This document shows positions 11,319 through 21,597 of a stretch of DNA of 64,000 bases, piece after piece; within the stretch, counting starts at the first letter, position 1; the number at the start of each line of letters is the position of its first letter. The notes below the pieces were generated by a model. It was not told where the DNA came from. It saw only the letters and a list, made by a program, of their open reading frames with translations, and made no database searches. The position numbers were made by a program, and so were the translations under genes. The DNA comes from Setomelanomma holmii (Eukaryota > Ascomycota > Dothideomycetes > Pleosporales > Phaeosphaeriaceae): positions 1-64,000 of the forward strand of contig ML978268.1 of NCBI GenBank assembly GCA_010015745.1, written 5' to 3'.

Positions 11319-11851
11319 GTATCAGCCTCCGTCAGCCGCACATGCGTTCGCACTTAGCAGTCAAGATCAAAGTATGGTTGGGCTTCAATTCGCGGGACAG
11401 TGAGCATTGAGATCGTGATTCAATCCGGCTTCGTAGCCTCGACAATCGAATATATGGCCGAGCAACGTCGGCCTGCATCTGACGTGGGAGTGAGGTAGAT
11501 GTTGGCATAAGGAAGTCTCATTAGCCATGATCTTGCCCCAGCCACTGTGAGCGCTCTATTTGGAAGTACATCTGACAAGTGATCACCTTTGGGAGTAATT
11601 CGCTCGCTCGCTCAAAGTGTATAGCCAGAGAAGTCCTAGTCATATCCTTTTGCTTTGCTGATTTACCCTCTACGGCAGCGAAGACTTTCAAGTATCCAGA
11701 TATCTAGCCTGGCGCATGGGTGCAAAGGCACGTGTGTGGCTGAAGCACAGCCCCACTACGGCCTTGCTGCTACGCCGCAACTCCCTGTTGTCCAACCTCA
11801 ACATGTAGACGCCTCAAGTCGAGATCACGGCATTTCCAGCAGATTCCATCC
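11319..11851. other. Intergenic, nothing recognised
   Basis: No gene-like frame, RNA gene or repeat was recognised between the Gln-rich protein gene and the HET relic. Confidence 0.5.
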
Positions 11852-13994
11852 ATGGAATCTTTACTTCGACGTTGGCGAGATAGACGAGGCGTAAACACCA
11901 AAGCTGCCGCGCCTCCAACAAACATCTTGCATAATAACTAGCCATCTCCATCAGCAAAGAATCGTACACAGGCAGCTTCGGAGCTGGAGGCAGCACCAGA
12001 AGAACAAGCACCATTAAGGACTGAGACTCCACTGGAGGAACAAACCGCGCCGGGCGATGAAGCAAACCTAAACAACCAAAAGACTTTGTCAACAACTGGT
12101 CAATCAGCACTAAAGACACGAACACGCGAAGAAAACCAAGCGATATCACATGCACAACTCTATGGGTATAACCCTCTCGAGCGACATGATTCTATTCGCC
12201 TGCTGCAGATCATTGCGACTAATGTCGACGCGCGCAAGCGAGGTGATTACCGGCTCAGCCTCATCCATACCACGGTCGAAGACGCTCCACCTTATGAGAC
12301 CTTAAATTATGTATGGGGTACGGCTGAAAGAGGAGCTTCTCTCCAGCTGGCAGATGGTACCGGACTACAAGTCACGCAGACATTGCATACAATGCTGCAG
12401 AGAATAGTGTATCATTGTGATGCGGAATATATCTAGATTGATCAGATATGTATCAACCAAGAACACGTAGAAGAAAGAGGTCATCAGGTATCCATCATGG
12501 GTCAGGTGTATTCCTGGTGTGAGCGCGTGCTCGTTTGGATCGATTGCTGGGCTATTAGAAGTGGACTGAGGTCGGAACTCTGTTCCATTCTGCGGAAAGC
12601 TGAATACATCCCTGACACGTCCATAGATCAGCCGGACTTTTCGCCGTTGCTGACGCAAATACAAGACATTGCAGAGGAGGAGTCTTCGAACATGCGACTT
12701 TTGTCAAGCTCCTTGGACCTTCTCGAATCCGCATGGTTTACCCGAGCGTGGACTTTTCAGGAAGTTGTTCTTGCTAAAAGGTCCAAGGCAGTGGTATGTT
12801 GGTCTGGGTTGTCACCTGAAACAGGGCTGTATTCGGAGGAGATCGTAACATCTCTGCCTCAGATCTACTGGATATCTACAGCATTACTAAAGCATCTCCA
12901 AGCAACATTGGGCAACGTAATCATCGAATCGTTCCAATTGGATTTACGGATCGTGGTCGAGATATATACGCGCTGGGTGGAGATGTACAGAGTCGACAAA
13001 AAGGATACAGCAAACACCTTTCTTCCGTGTCTTTTAGCTATGAATCCTACGGCTATGACCTCAAACGAGCTTGACAGGCACTATGCATTCTTTGGATTGA
13101 ATAAAGAGCCAAATGCCATCCTTCAGCCTGATTACAATCTAACATTCAGGGAAGCTTCAATCCAGACTGGCATGGCTGTCATTCGAGCAACATGTCAGCT
13201 GGATTCGTTTTTAAATGATTCCAAGGATTTCGAATTGGGCGTTTCAACCGACGCGTTCTAGCTGGATACCCGAGTTCAGGATAAGAGAGGCAGTCATCCC
13301 CTTCAAGTCGACCATCGCTTTAACAGTTGATTTTGCAATGCGCAATCGGAAGCTCGAAGCTGGGAAGGGACTAATGTATCCTTGGCGCGGCACATTAAAC
13401 GAGACAACACTTGTGGCCTATGGGAGGAAAGTCGACCTGATTGACAAAAGGGTCGGCGATATCCGCTGGGTAGGGAAGACGCAGGTTCTGTTGGACTGCT
13501 TACAAACGGCCCTTTCCTCCCTACATCATCTGCGGTCGTTAATTCCAAAGTTGTTCAAGTCGTCGAAAACAAGAATCCTGCGCGCAGTCAGGGCTGAAGG
13601 CCTCCACTGCGACCCCTCATCTAACCCACAGTTTGCCACAACGGACGCAGATGAGTCTCTTGATACCAAGACTATAAGCAAATTCATTCCAGATAAGCTG
13701 TGGCAGGAGGGACGGACCCCGACCGAGGTTTTTCAAATGATGAGAGCAATGCGCGGTCGATTGCTCTGGAGTACCAAAGATGGTCTCTTCGCAACCGGCC
13801 GCTACCTCTTAGCGGGCGACATCGTACGTGTTCTCAACGGATGCTCCAATCCTGTGATTCTCCGCGAATATCAGTTTTTTCCAAGGCAATATGAGGTCGT
13901 TGGAACGTGCTATCTCGAAGGGTGGATGGACCCTTGGGCCAGCGGCAAAGTTTCTTGGAACGAGACAGATACAGACAAGTTTGTGCTTGTATGA
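11852..13994 (+). pseudogene. HET-domain (heterokaryon incompatibility) pseudogene 1
   Basis: HET-domain proteins mediate allorecognition cell death in filamentous ascomycetes. A start MESLLRRWRDRRG (11852-11890) joins through a 51-base intron (11891-11941, branch TAAC) to a Glu/Pro-rich linker and then the HET core: YETLNYVWG, IDQICINQEHVEERGHQV and ESAWFTRAWTFQEVVLA. The end has the usual C-terminal block (LLAGDIVRVLNG.. YEVVGTCYLEGWMD) and stops at 13994. Two lesions break it. TAG at 12434-12436 replaces the Trp expected before IDQICINQ (TGG to TAG). The frame also shifts between about 13215 and 13262, where the text moves from FELGVSTDAF to SSWIPEF. The total would be about 690 residues, a full-length HET protein. 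The decay looks recent because nearly all other codons are intact. Confidence 0.85.
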
Positions 13995-14079
13995 AAGCAA
14001 AGCATACATACGTTTGATCTCCTCGAATGCACCAAAACTCATCTTCGCACGAACCAGAGCTCCAAGTCCTCCGGCCTCA

Positions 14080-14595
14080 CTAGATGTGCACTAACATTGA
14101 ACCTCTTCTCTTCTCCAACAACCTCAACAACCTCGCCCTTGCCTCAAGCTCTTCTTCTCCTTTGTTTCTGACAATCTCAACACGCCACTCCGCCAATATT
14201 CTCGCAAGCACAGCTACAAACTCGACCTGCCTGAACTTCTTCCCTGGGCACACGCGCGGCCCGAGACCCCACGGTGCGAAGAATGCCGACTCGGGGACAC
14301 TGAGTACCTCTCCGTCAGACGACGTAGAAACGAAGCGCTTCGGGTCAAATGACAGCGGTGCTTCACCCCAATGTGGAGACAAGTGTGCGCCGTACATGTT
14401 GAACCCGAGTTGCGTGCCCGGCGGGATCGTCACATCGCGCGGACCCGCGGGCGTGGTGATAGTCAAATGTGCCGGCAATGTCGGGCTCTCGAGAATAACG
14501 GGGACGTTGTAGTGGCGGGCGGAGATTTAGTTTTGGATCCATCGTGCGATGCGGTAGATGCTGAAGAGGATGAGTGGGATGCGGAGGAGGTGCAT
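14080..14595 (-). pseudogene. Cytochrome P450 relic with most of the protein deleted
   Basis: The minus strand carries the C-terminal fifth of a fungal P450. It contains PPGTQLGFNMYGAHLSPHWG, the FDPKRF segment and the heme-binding signature FAPWGLGPRVCPGK, whose Cys is the iron ligand, and ends near 14080. Directly upstream in the same frame, across one TAA near 14526, is a hydrophobic stretch from an ATG at 14595 (MHLLRIPLILFSIYRIARW) that resembles a P450 membrane anchor. If so, the ExxR helix, the I-helix and about 350 residues between anchor and heme domain are lost. The heme part is certain; the anchor reading is inference. Confidence 0.7.
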
Positions 14596-15566
14596 CAGCT
14601 TCTTCAGGCTTGAGTTAGGTAGCCCAGCAGGATTGCTGTGCGCGATGACTTTTGAAGTTGTATGTCACCTGCTTACTTGTAAGGCCACCACTTAGCTCGA
14701 TAAGGCCTAATGCGGGTGAAATGCAACATACAAAAGCGGAAGAGTCGACTTAGCTTAAGTACGTACCGTAGTGTTGCAGAGGAGAAGGACGTCAGAAGCA
14801 GACGCGTATAATTTCAAGATACGCTACAGTCGCGCATAGTACACTCTTCCCGTTATACTTACTCCCTTGTTCTTGGAGATACATCTACCTACCACCCAAT
14901 CCTGACTATAACAGAATAGTAAAAGCAAAACGCAAAAAGCACGCTGTCCTAGCCGAAGCTAGAACTGGCGCGACCTATGCTGTAAGAGGCTTTTACTCTT
15001 AACCTTCGGCTTTCGGTTAACCGTTGCCAACGGCTAGTGGTAACTCTGGCACTTGTGGAAATACATCCAACATGCGGACTCGAACAGACGACCACCGCGG
15101 TCCACGCACTAGCTGTGAAAGTGGCGGACCGGCCAAAGTCCAGGATACCGAAAATCCTAGACTAAGGCGGGTGGTGGTTGCGGGTTTGATTGGAAGCCTT
15201 AAGAAATGCGTGGTTTATGTAGTAAGAGTGAGGTGTAGTATAAGTTTGGACGGGACTTTTGGAGGTGAGAGTGCGGAGTGTGTGTGCGAGGGCTGTGTGG
15301 CGGTGACGTCGCGGCCAGACATTGCAGCCTTGAAATGAAAGAGAGATTCGGCAATTGCAGGGCTGATGAGTAGAGGCAATGCAAAGATTCAAAGGCGAGC
15401 GGTGCAGAGCAGTTGCAGTTAAATATAGGCGAGACCTCAATGCCGTACACGATCTCCGCGAAAAGCGGAAAAAGTTTACAGAAAGCACAAAGTTGGAACA
15501 TGATGGATGGGATGAAGGAGACAGGAAATAGGTTGTGAAGATCGGGCAGCTTCCAGCTTGCTGCCT
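14596..15566. other. Intergenic, nothing recognised
   Basis: Short open frames on both strands overlap one another and show no motif. No tRNA-like B box was seen. The stretch probably holds decayed sequence plus the 3' flank of the CofD-like gene. Confidence 0.45.
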
Positions 15567-17272
15567 TTACCTCACGGGCACTTCTAAGGTGTTTCGCCTG
15601 CTCGGTACTCGCGGATCCCGCCCTTTACCCATAGTGACCTCAAGCGCCTGTATCAGACCTCTCTCATCGTATCGCACAAAGTTCTCTCCCTCATTTCTAC
15701 GGCCGTAGACGCGAATCGCCTCGATGCCCAAACTTTTGAGCTCTTCTCTGTTAAGGGCAGGCGTCCCAGGCCCCTGCAAGTGGATGAGGTGTGTGACATA
15801 ACTGCGGTATCTACTCTTATCGACAGGTCCAGAGTTGCCTTTGGACTCTTCACCGGCTTTCGCGATGGCAGCTACAAAATCGATAGCAGTGTAAGGCTGT
15901 GTGGAAGGCCCAGTCTCGCGATCAATCGTTGAATTCAGAATGAGCATCTTGTAGCGTATTGTTGGACTATCGATGGCTTGTCCAATTCCTTTGAGAACGA
16001 GCGAGGGCACGATAGATGTGTATAGGGAGCCGATGCTGTATATGATCGCCTGCGCATCATTCAATGCGTTCAGTACCATCGGGTTTGCAGCGAGGCGGAT
16101 CTCTTGGCCATATGGGTTGATGTACCATAGTCGCTCGATCCGTGCTGGCAATTCTTCCTCGTCAGCTTTCGAGAAGGTGATGTATTGCTTCCGCAGCGTA
16201 GGCAAGGAACCAGGCCAATTAGCATCTTCAATGCGGTCATGCTCCTCCACCTCATCCGACTCAGAAGGTGCTTCGGCAAATTCAAGCGCAGTCGATATTG
16301 AGGGATGCGATATGGAGTTTTGACCAGTAATAACGTCGCCGTTTGCAAGTCCAACGGAGATGTGGTGCGTGAAGTTGGTGTTGATTGCAGGCAAAACCGA
16401 GGTGTGGCTTGGCACGGAGCATATGCTAGAGAGAAGATAGATGGCTGATTCGAATGAGCCAGTGAACAGACGCGCGCTACTCTAGTCAGCACAATATACG
16501 TCAAGTCTTGTGGATGGAGAGCTCCAGCTTGGCCGAGGAAGACCACGCAGGTGAGGTGGCAGTTACTGTACGTGCTACACAAAAAAACAAGGTGAAGCTT
16601 CAGGGACGGGACAGTCCAGGAACCTACCCTGTCAAAAAGAAGTTGCCGATACTGGCGCCTGTGAAGTCGAAACTGGATGATGGACGGCGACGCTTTACGA
16701 TCTCGAATGCGACTGAGTTGAGGATCGACCGGATGAGCTCTCGCTTCGCGGTTGAGATATTGTCCCAAAGTGCGTGTTCTGCCTCGACAATCTGAAGCCA
16801 CTCTTGCCTTGCTGAGTTTCGTTCTTTTGGTAATCTATGGTTGAAGAAGGCTTTGATGGCTGCTTTTTCGCTCCCATCGTTATCAGGATCATCAGGAATG
16901 AGGCGCACGAGACGACCTGGTAATAGTCAATATCAATTTCGTTCAGCGTTCCTTGACACGCACTTCGGACATCGCCGATGCCTGCAGGTTGTCAGCGGCG
17001 ATCAGACTTGATTGTTCTAGCTACTCACCAGGTCCGCCAAACACCCTAATCAGCTCAGACGAGCTACCGCCGTTATCGCTGATAGGGATAACATAGCTCA
17101 ACGGGCACTTCTTCTCCTCCCTCACGGTCTTGAAAACATCGACGAGGTTATTCGCAGCACTACCGCCCGAGAAAACAACGATTCCCTTTGCTTTGAAGCT
17201 GCCATTGCTCATCTGCACGGGTGTCGAAGTGCCGCTGTTGAGAGTGAGGAAAGTCTCGGGTATGGAAGACAT
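15567..17272 (-). CDS. CofD/YvcK-like (UPF0052) protein
   Basis: A member of the 2-phospho-L-lactate transferase CofD / YvcK superfamily, a Rossmann-like fold that binds nucleotides or sugar phosphates. The role of the fungal members is unproven. Four exons: 17272-17029, 16981-16964 (only 18 bases), 16916-16628 and 16476-15567, giving 486 aa. Conserved text includes VVFSGGSAANNLVD, SYVIPISDNGGSSSELIRVF, GGPGIGDVRSRLVRLIP, FDFTGASIGNFFLTGARLF and NDAQAIIYSIGSLYTSIVP. Intron sizes are 47 (16982-17028), 47 (16917-16963) and 151 (16477-16627). The micro-exon encodes the GIGDVR turn and restores the frame exactly, which supports the model. Fungi lack coenzyme F420, so a literal CofD function is unlikely. 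Confidence 0.88.
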
Positions 17273-17802
17273 GATGACGCGTGACGGACGTTAAGGAATG
17301 AGGATTGCTGACCACAGGGGTCGCGATGAGGGCTTATCACGACATGATGTGAGTGACAGAGTGTTATGTTCGCACGTGAGGGCGACGCTGTTCTTTCACA
17401 AGCGCCAAAATCGCCAGGGCAAGAGTCATGCACTAAGCGTTCCTAAACAGTTGAGGCGGCATACGACGTCGTGTTGAGCATTGCCGCAACAGGCAAATTC
17501 TCGCATTCTGCCCACGAATTGGTTCTCGGTCATATGCTGATTTGTAACATGTTTTTGATTTGTGAGGTTTGTACAGTACGAGTCCTCAGCTCAAGCGAAA
17601 TTGTAAAGTAGCCAATGCATCCTGTAGACTGCCAGCCCCTCCTCCACTGTCTAAGAACGTCCACACTGACCTGTCACGACAACTCTCCGGTCGCCTGGTT
17701 GTATGCGCGGGGACTTCTCGGTCCCCTCGTCTTTGACGAGTCTCTGCTATCCTGGCGTTTGCGTCCGCCCCACCCATCGTCGTCGTTCAACATCGTATGT
17801 GC
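17273..17802. other. Intergenic, nothing recognised
   Basis: Upstream region of the CofD-like gene and 3' flank of the small gene at 17803. No supported gene was seen. A minus-strand frame at 17586-17777 has no motif and unlikely composition. Confidence 0.5.
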
Positions 17803-18129
17803 TTATGCCTGCTCCGCTGCGGCGGCCTCCTCGCGCTCCTTCCTCCGTGCTCGCTTCTCGAGCAATTGGTCTCGTCGATCGGCCAGGAGCCTGAATTGCC
17901 GGTGCTCGACGCCCATGAGCCAATATCCGAAGCTGCCACCAATGCCTGCGTAAACGGGGTAGACCCAGAGCGATTCCTTGTTGAAGAGCGGTCGCATTTC
18001 GATACCGAGCTGCCATAGTCGTGCAGCGATGCCTGTGAAGCAATTACTGTATTAGCAAGCGGTCTGGCGGTGTGTGCTTTTGGTGAGAGACTTACCGAGA
18101 CCGCTCCAGAAAAGGACCTTGTGAACCAT
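17803..18129 (-). CDS. Small mitochondrial protein, probable complex I accessory subunit
   Basis: Exons 18129-18096 and 18032-17803 (intron 18033-18095, GTAAGT..CACAG) give 87 aa. The protein starts MVHKVLFWSGLGIAARLWQL, continues GIEMRPLFNKESLWVYPVYAGIGGSFGYWLMGV with one predicted membrane segment, and ends in a charged helix (LLEKRARRKEREEAAAAEQA). I recognise this as a conserved fungal protein usually annotated as a small NADH:ubiquinone oxidoreductase (14 kDa type) accessory subunit of the inner mitochondrial membrane. The identification is from memory of the family and only moderately secure; the gene model itself is strong. It shares a 437-bp divergent promoter region with the SHG1-domain gene. 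Confidence 0.65.
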
Positions 18130-18566
18130 TGTGGATTTGGTCGACCGTGTGTGTGCTTGTGTGTTTGCGGATGTAGGATTGACGACGAGCAAGTTAACGG
18201 TGGGATTTGCTGTGCCGTGGAGTCGCGTTCTCGTCGTTCCAAGGTCGTGCCGGGATGAGGGTTGCGAAGCTCCGCGCTGTGCCAAGCCTCACCTCACATG
18301 GATCCGTGCGGAAAGTGCAACCGACCGACGTCGTACCTTGCGCCAACGCAATCGTGCAGCTCTCCGTATGACGCACTCCGCAGAGGCACTTATGCATTTC
18401 CTTTCACTTGCTCGCTCATAGGGGCGCTGCCAGCAGACCCACTCGTTCAGCATCACTATTAGCTCTGCGCTTTCTGACCGAGGCCCGTCTCCGCTGGCGC
18501 ATCCCCGTCCCCTGCATAACTGGCCGCAACGTCTTGCACATTCATCCTCCACCGACCACATCAACC

Positions 18567-20794
18567 ATGGCGGAGGTCAGCCGCAAGCGCGCGTTCGACG
18601 GCGATAGGCCACAGCATATGCGCAAGAAGCTACGGCCTTCAGAATTACCATTGTCGCAAGCCAAGCGATCGACCATCGACAACCTAGTGCACACATTCCG
18701 CAAGAAAGGCCACTATGACAGCATCCGAAAAGAGCTGTTGGCGCAGTATGAAGCAAGTGTATGTCATGAGCACTCCTGCCAGAGGAAACAAGCTGATCTA
18801 TGTTTCTGTAGCCTGCCAAAGACGACCTGTTGTCCGCCCTCAAAGACTTGGTCGAGAATGAGACCGACCGCAACCCTTCACTACTGGCCAACCCCCCTGC
18901 CATGGCGGCGACGCTCATTGAAGGCGCTGGCGAGCGCATAAACATATACGGAAACATCATGAACACCATCAGCGACTTACTCGACAAGCTCATCAAAGAG
19001 CAGGGCTTGCCTAAGATGCGAGAATACAGAGTGCTCGAAATCGGTGCAGAGATTGCGGCGGAAGAAGAAGCCAAAGGGAGCAAGACAGACGAGGAGTGGG
19101 CGCAAGAGGCAGAGGCGCGGCGGAAGGAGCGAGAGATGATGAGAGAGAAGGAGCTCGAAAAGGAGCGCCAGATAGAAAGGGAAGAGCGCGCGAAGAAAGA
19201 AGAGCGCAAGCGTCGAGAAAGGGAGCAGGAGGAAGAGCGCGAGAGACTTCGGGAGGAAGAGAAGGAGCGCCGGCGCAAAGAGCGTGCAGAGCGCGAGCGG
19301 CAGGATGAAGATCGCCGGCAGAAAGAACGAGAACGTATTACCAAGGAGCGAGACGAAGAGCGTGAGCGGCGAAGGAAGGAGGATGAAGAGCACGAAAAGA
19401 CTCGAAAAGAGCGCATCGAAAGACTTCGCAAGGAGCACGAGGAAAGGGAGCGCCGCATACAGGAAGAACTGGATCGAAGTCGTGGTAGTAGGCGGTACAG
19501 AGGGGGCCGTGGACGAAGCAGGACTCCTGAGCGTGATCGGTCGCGAGACCGAGGCCGTGTTGGCGACCGAAGCAGGCGCAGGAGTCGTACTAGAAGCAGA
19601 ACGCGATCCCGCGAGCGCACCAAGGATACTCAACCTGAGCAGATCAAGGTTGACGACGATCTTGCGCTGCAGCTGCTACTCCAGGAAAGCGAGCAGATGA
19701 AGAAGTCTCGACAACGCCCTACCCTTGAACGATCAGAGTCGCTTGAGCCTCCAATGCGCAAAGCTCAGCCACCAAAATCGCTTGTTCCGAGAGACCCGGT
19801 TGCTGCTCGACTTGCCAAGCTGGAGAGCAAATCGCAATCACCGGCACTTCGATCTCCAAGTAAGGAGCCCGCAACTCCCACTGCAGACAACGACGTTCCC
19901 ATGGAGGATGCACCACCAATCGACAAGTCCCAAGATGCACCCGCGAAGTCTCGTTGGGATACTGCGCCTCCGCTGCCATCGAAGGGTGAGAAGTCTCGCG
20001 GCCGAACCCGATCGCCCAGCGTTGCGCATAGTGTGAGCTTGAGGAAGCGCAGCAGGACCAGGTCGCCCTCCCGAGGAAGTCGGTATGACAGGCGAGCATC
20101 CCGCGTTGAGGATGATCGCAGGTCTCGTAGGGACGACGACAAGCACTCGTATAGACCGAGAGATGATCGAGACGACAGACGTTCACGCCGCGGCAGTCGA
20201 AGTCGCTCCCGAGAAACACACACGAGCCGTCGCAAAACCCGTCACGATTCTCGAAGCCCATCACCAGCCGAGCGTCGTCGTGATCGCACGCGCTCTCGCT
20301 CCCGAGGTGGCCGCCGAGGCCGTGACCGCTCTCCACCTCCGCGTCGCCGCCACCGATCTCGCTCGAGAAGCCCAGATGGTATTGACCGGTACGTGCCTGG
20401 AGGAGGCGCAGGCGCAACTGCTGCTACGCCAGCCAGTACAAGTGGTCGTAAGCGTGAGGATAGTCGAGACCGCAAGCGCGATGACAGTCGAGATCGCAAG
20501 CGCGACGACAGCAGACCTCGCAAACGTGATGACAGCCGCGATCGACCCAGGAGCTATCGGTCCCGCGAGTACGACCGTTGGGACGGTGGTAGATCCAGAG
20601 GAACACGTTTCGACGAGTCTGATCGCTACATCCCCGGTGGCGGTGAGAAGGAACCAGAAAAGAAGACTAGGGAAAGGAGCCGAAGCAGGGACAGGGAGAG
20701 AGACAGAGACAGGGATAGGGGTCGAGATGATCGCGACAGGAGAAGACGCGCGCGTAGTCGGACTCGCAGCAGGAGCCGCGATCGACGTCGCTGA
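18567..20794 (+). CDS. SHG1/BOD1-domain protein with long Arg/Glu and RS/RD tail
   Basis: Exons 18567-18758 and 18812-20794 (53-base intron, GTATGT..CTGTAG, phase 0) give 724 aa. The N-terminal 130 residues form a COMPASS Shg1 / BOD1 domain: LVHTFRKKGHYDSIRKELL, then LKDLVENETDRNPSLL. Shg1 belongs to the Set1 COMPASS histone H3K4 methyltransferase complex, and BOD1 proteins regulate PP2A-B56. Residues about 190-360 are a highly charged Arg/Glu single helix. The rest is RS/RD-rich with SPSR, RSRSR and two RYIPGGG-like motifs (DRYVPGGG, DRYIPGGG). A 24-bp minisatellite sits at 20447-20542. The nucleus is the expected location. Yeast Shg1 has no comparable tail, so a link to splicing is plausible but inferred. 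Confidence 0.85.
20447..20542. repeat. 24-bp coding minisatellite, four copies
   Basis: Four head-to-tail 24-bp units at 20447, 20471, 20495 and 20519 encode octapeptides of the type RKRDDSRD. Copies differ at several third positions, so the repeat is not brand new and keeps the frame. It lies in the RD-rich tail of the SHG1-domain protein. Confidence 0.9.
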
Positions 20795-21597
20795 GGCCTC
20801 GGGTGTGCAAGTGCTGTAACACATGTATTATTAGGAGGACGAGCACGTGCATGCTCACGCTGAGCACTGCATGTGTTTAAATGCGGTCTTTTGGCTACCA
20901 TGATGCACGGAATTATCCATCTAATATTCTCCAAGAAGACTCGTGTTTTTTGACGTGCATCACACACGCGAGGCTCAAATACTCAATAGGCCGACTCACT
21001 CTGTGATACCTGACACTCAATTTGCAGTACAACACGAGGTCCCCCAGTCAACTACGAGAGAGTGAAGGCCTCTTAACATCTATATTCAATACATAATCAT
21101 GTGCCTCAAGTTGCGCATATACCTTCGCGCGGCCCTAAGCAAGACAATCCAAAGAGGAGGCCATCGTGTCCCACAGGAGCTGGATATGTGCGATATAGGT
21201 TACATGATATCTCCAGCTTCAAGCTCTTGGCATGGCTGCCTGAAAAAATTCCAGGAGTGTGCAACAACAACAATATGTGCTGTACACTTTACATCTTCAA
21301 AACACTACCATTCCAATCATCCTTTTGCCGCATAGCCCCAGCTTTCCCACTTCCCTGTGCGAGTGGGGCCCTCATATTGCGAGCGAAGGAGCATCCACCG
21401 AACCTCATCGCGAGACCCATGACCTTCAATCGACCTCAGTCGTTGGGCAGCCCACGCATAGCCACACTTTCCATACACTGCAACGAAAGCCACACACTGT
21501 GTTGACTCCACACGCATGACAAGCTACAAGCGATGCGCAGTATGCCAAAGACTGAATCCACTATTACACCACCTTGACATCCACAACACAATTCAGC
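20795..21597. other. Intergenic, nothing recognised
   Basis: 3' flank of the SHG1-domain gene and upstream flank of HET relic 2. Overlapping short frames near 21100-21520 show no motif. Confidence 0.5.

Noticed and set aside
14930..15060. Short inverted runs around TAGCCGAAGCTA and CTTCGGCTTTCGG considered as an RNA gene
   Set aside because: No tRNA B box or cloverleaf could be formed and no other RNA signature was seen.
18977..19633. Long minus-strand frames rich in Leu/Phe and Ser/Arg opposite the SHG1-domain gene
   Set aside because: They are mirror images of the Arg/Glu and RS codon repeats on the plus strand.
20085..20819. A 244-codon plus-strand frame overlapping the SHG1-domain gene
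   Set aside because: It is a shifted-frame reading of the RS/RD repeats and has no independent start or motif.
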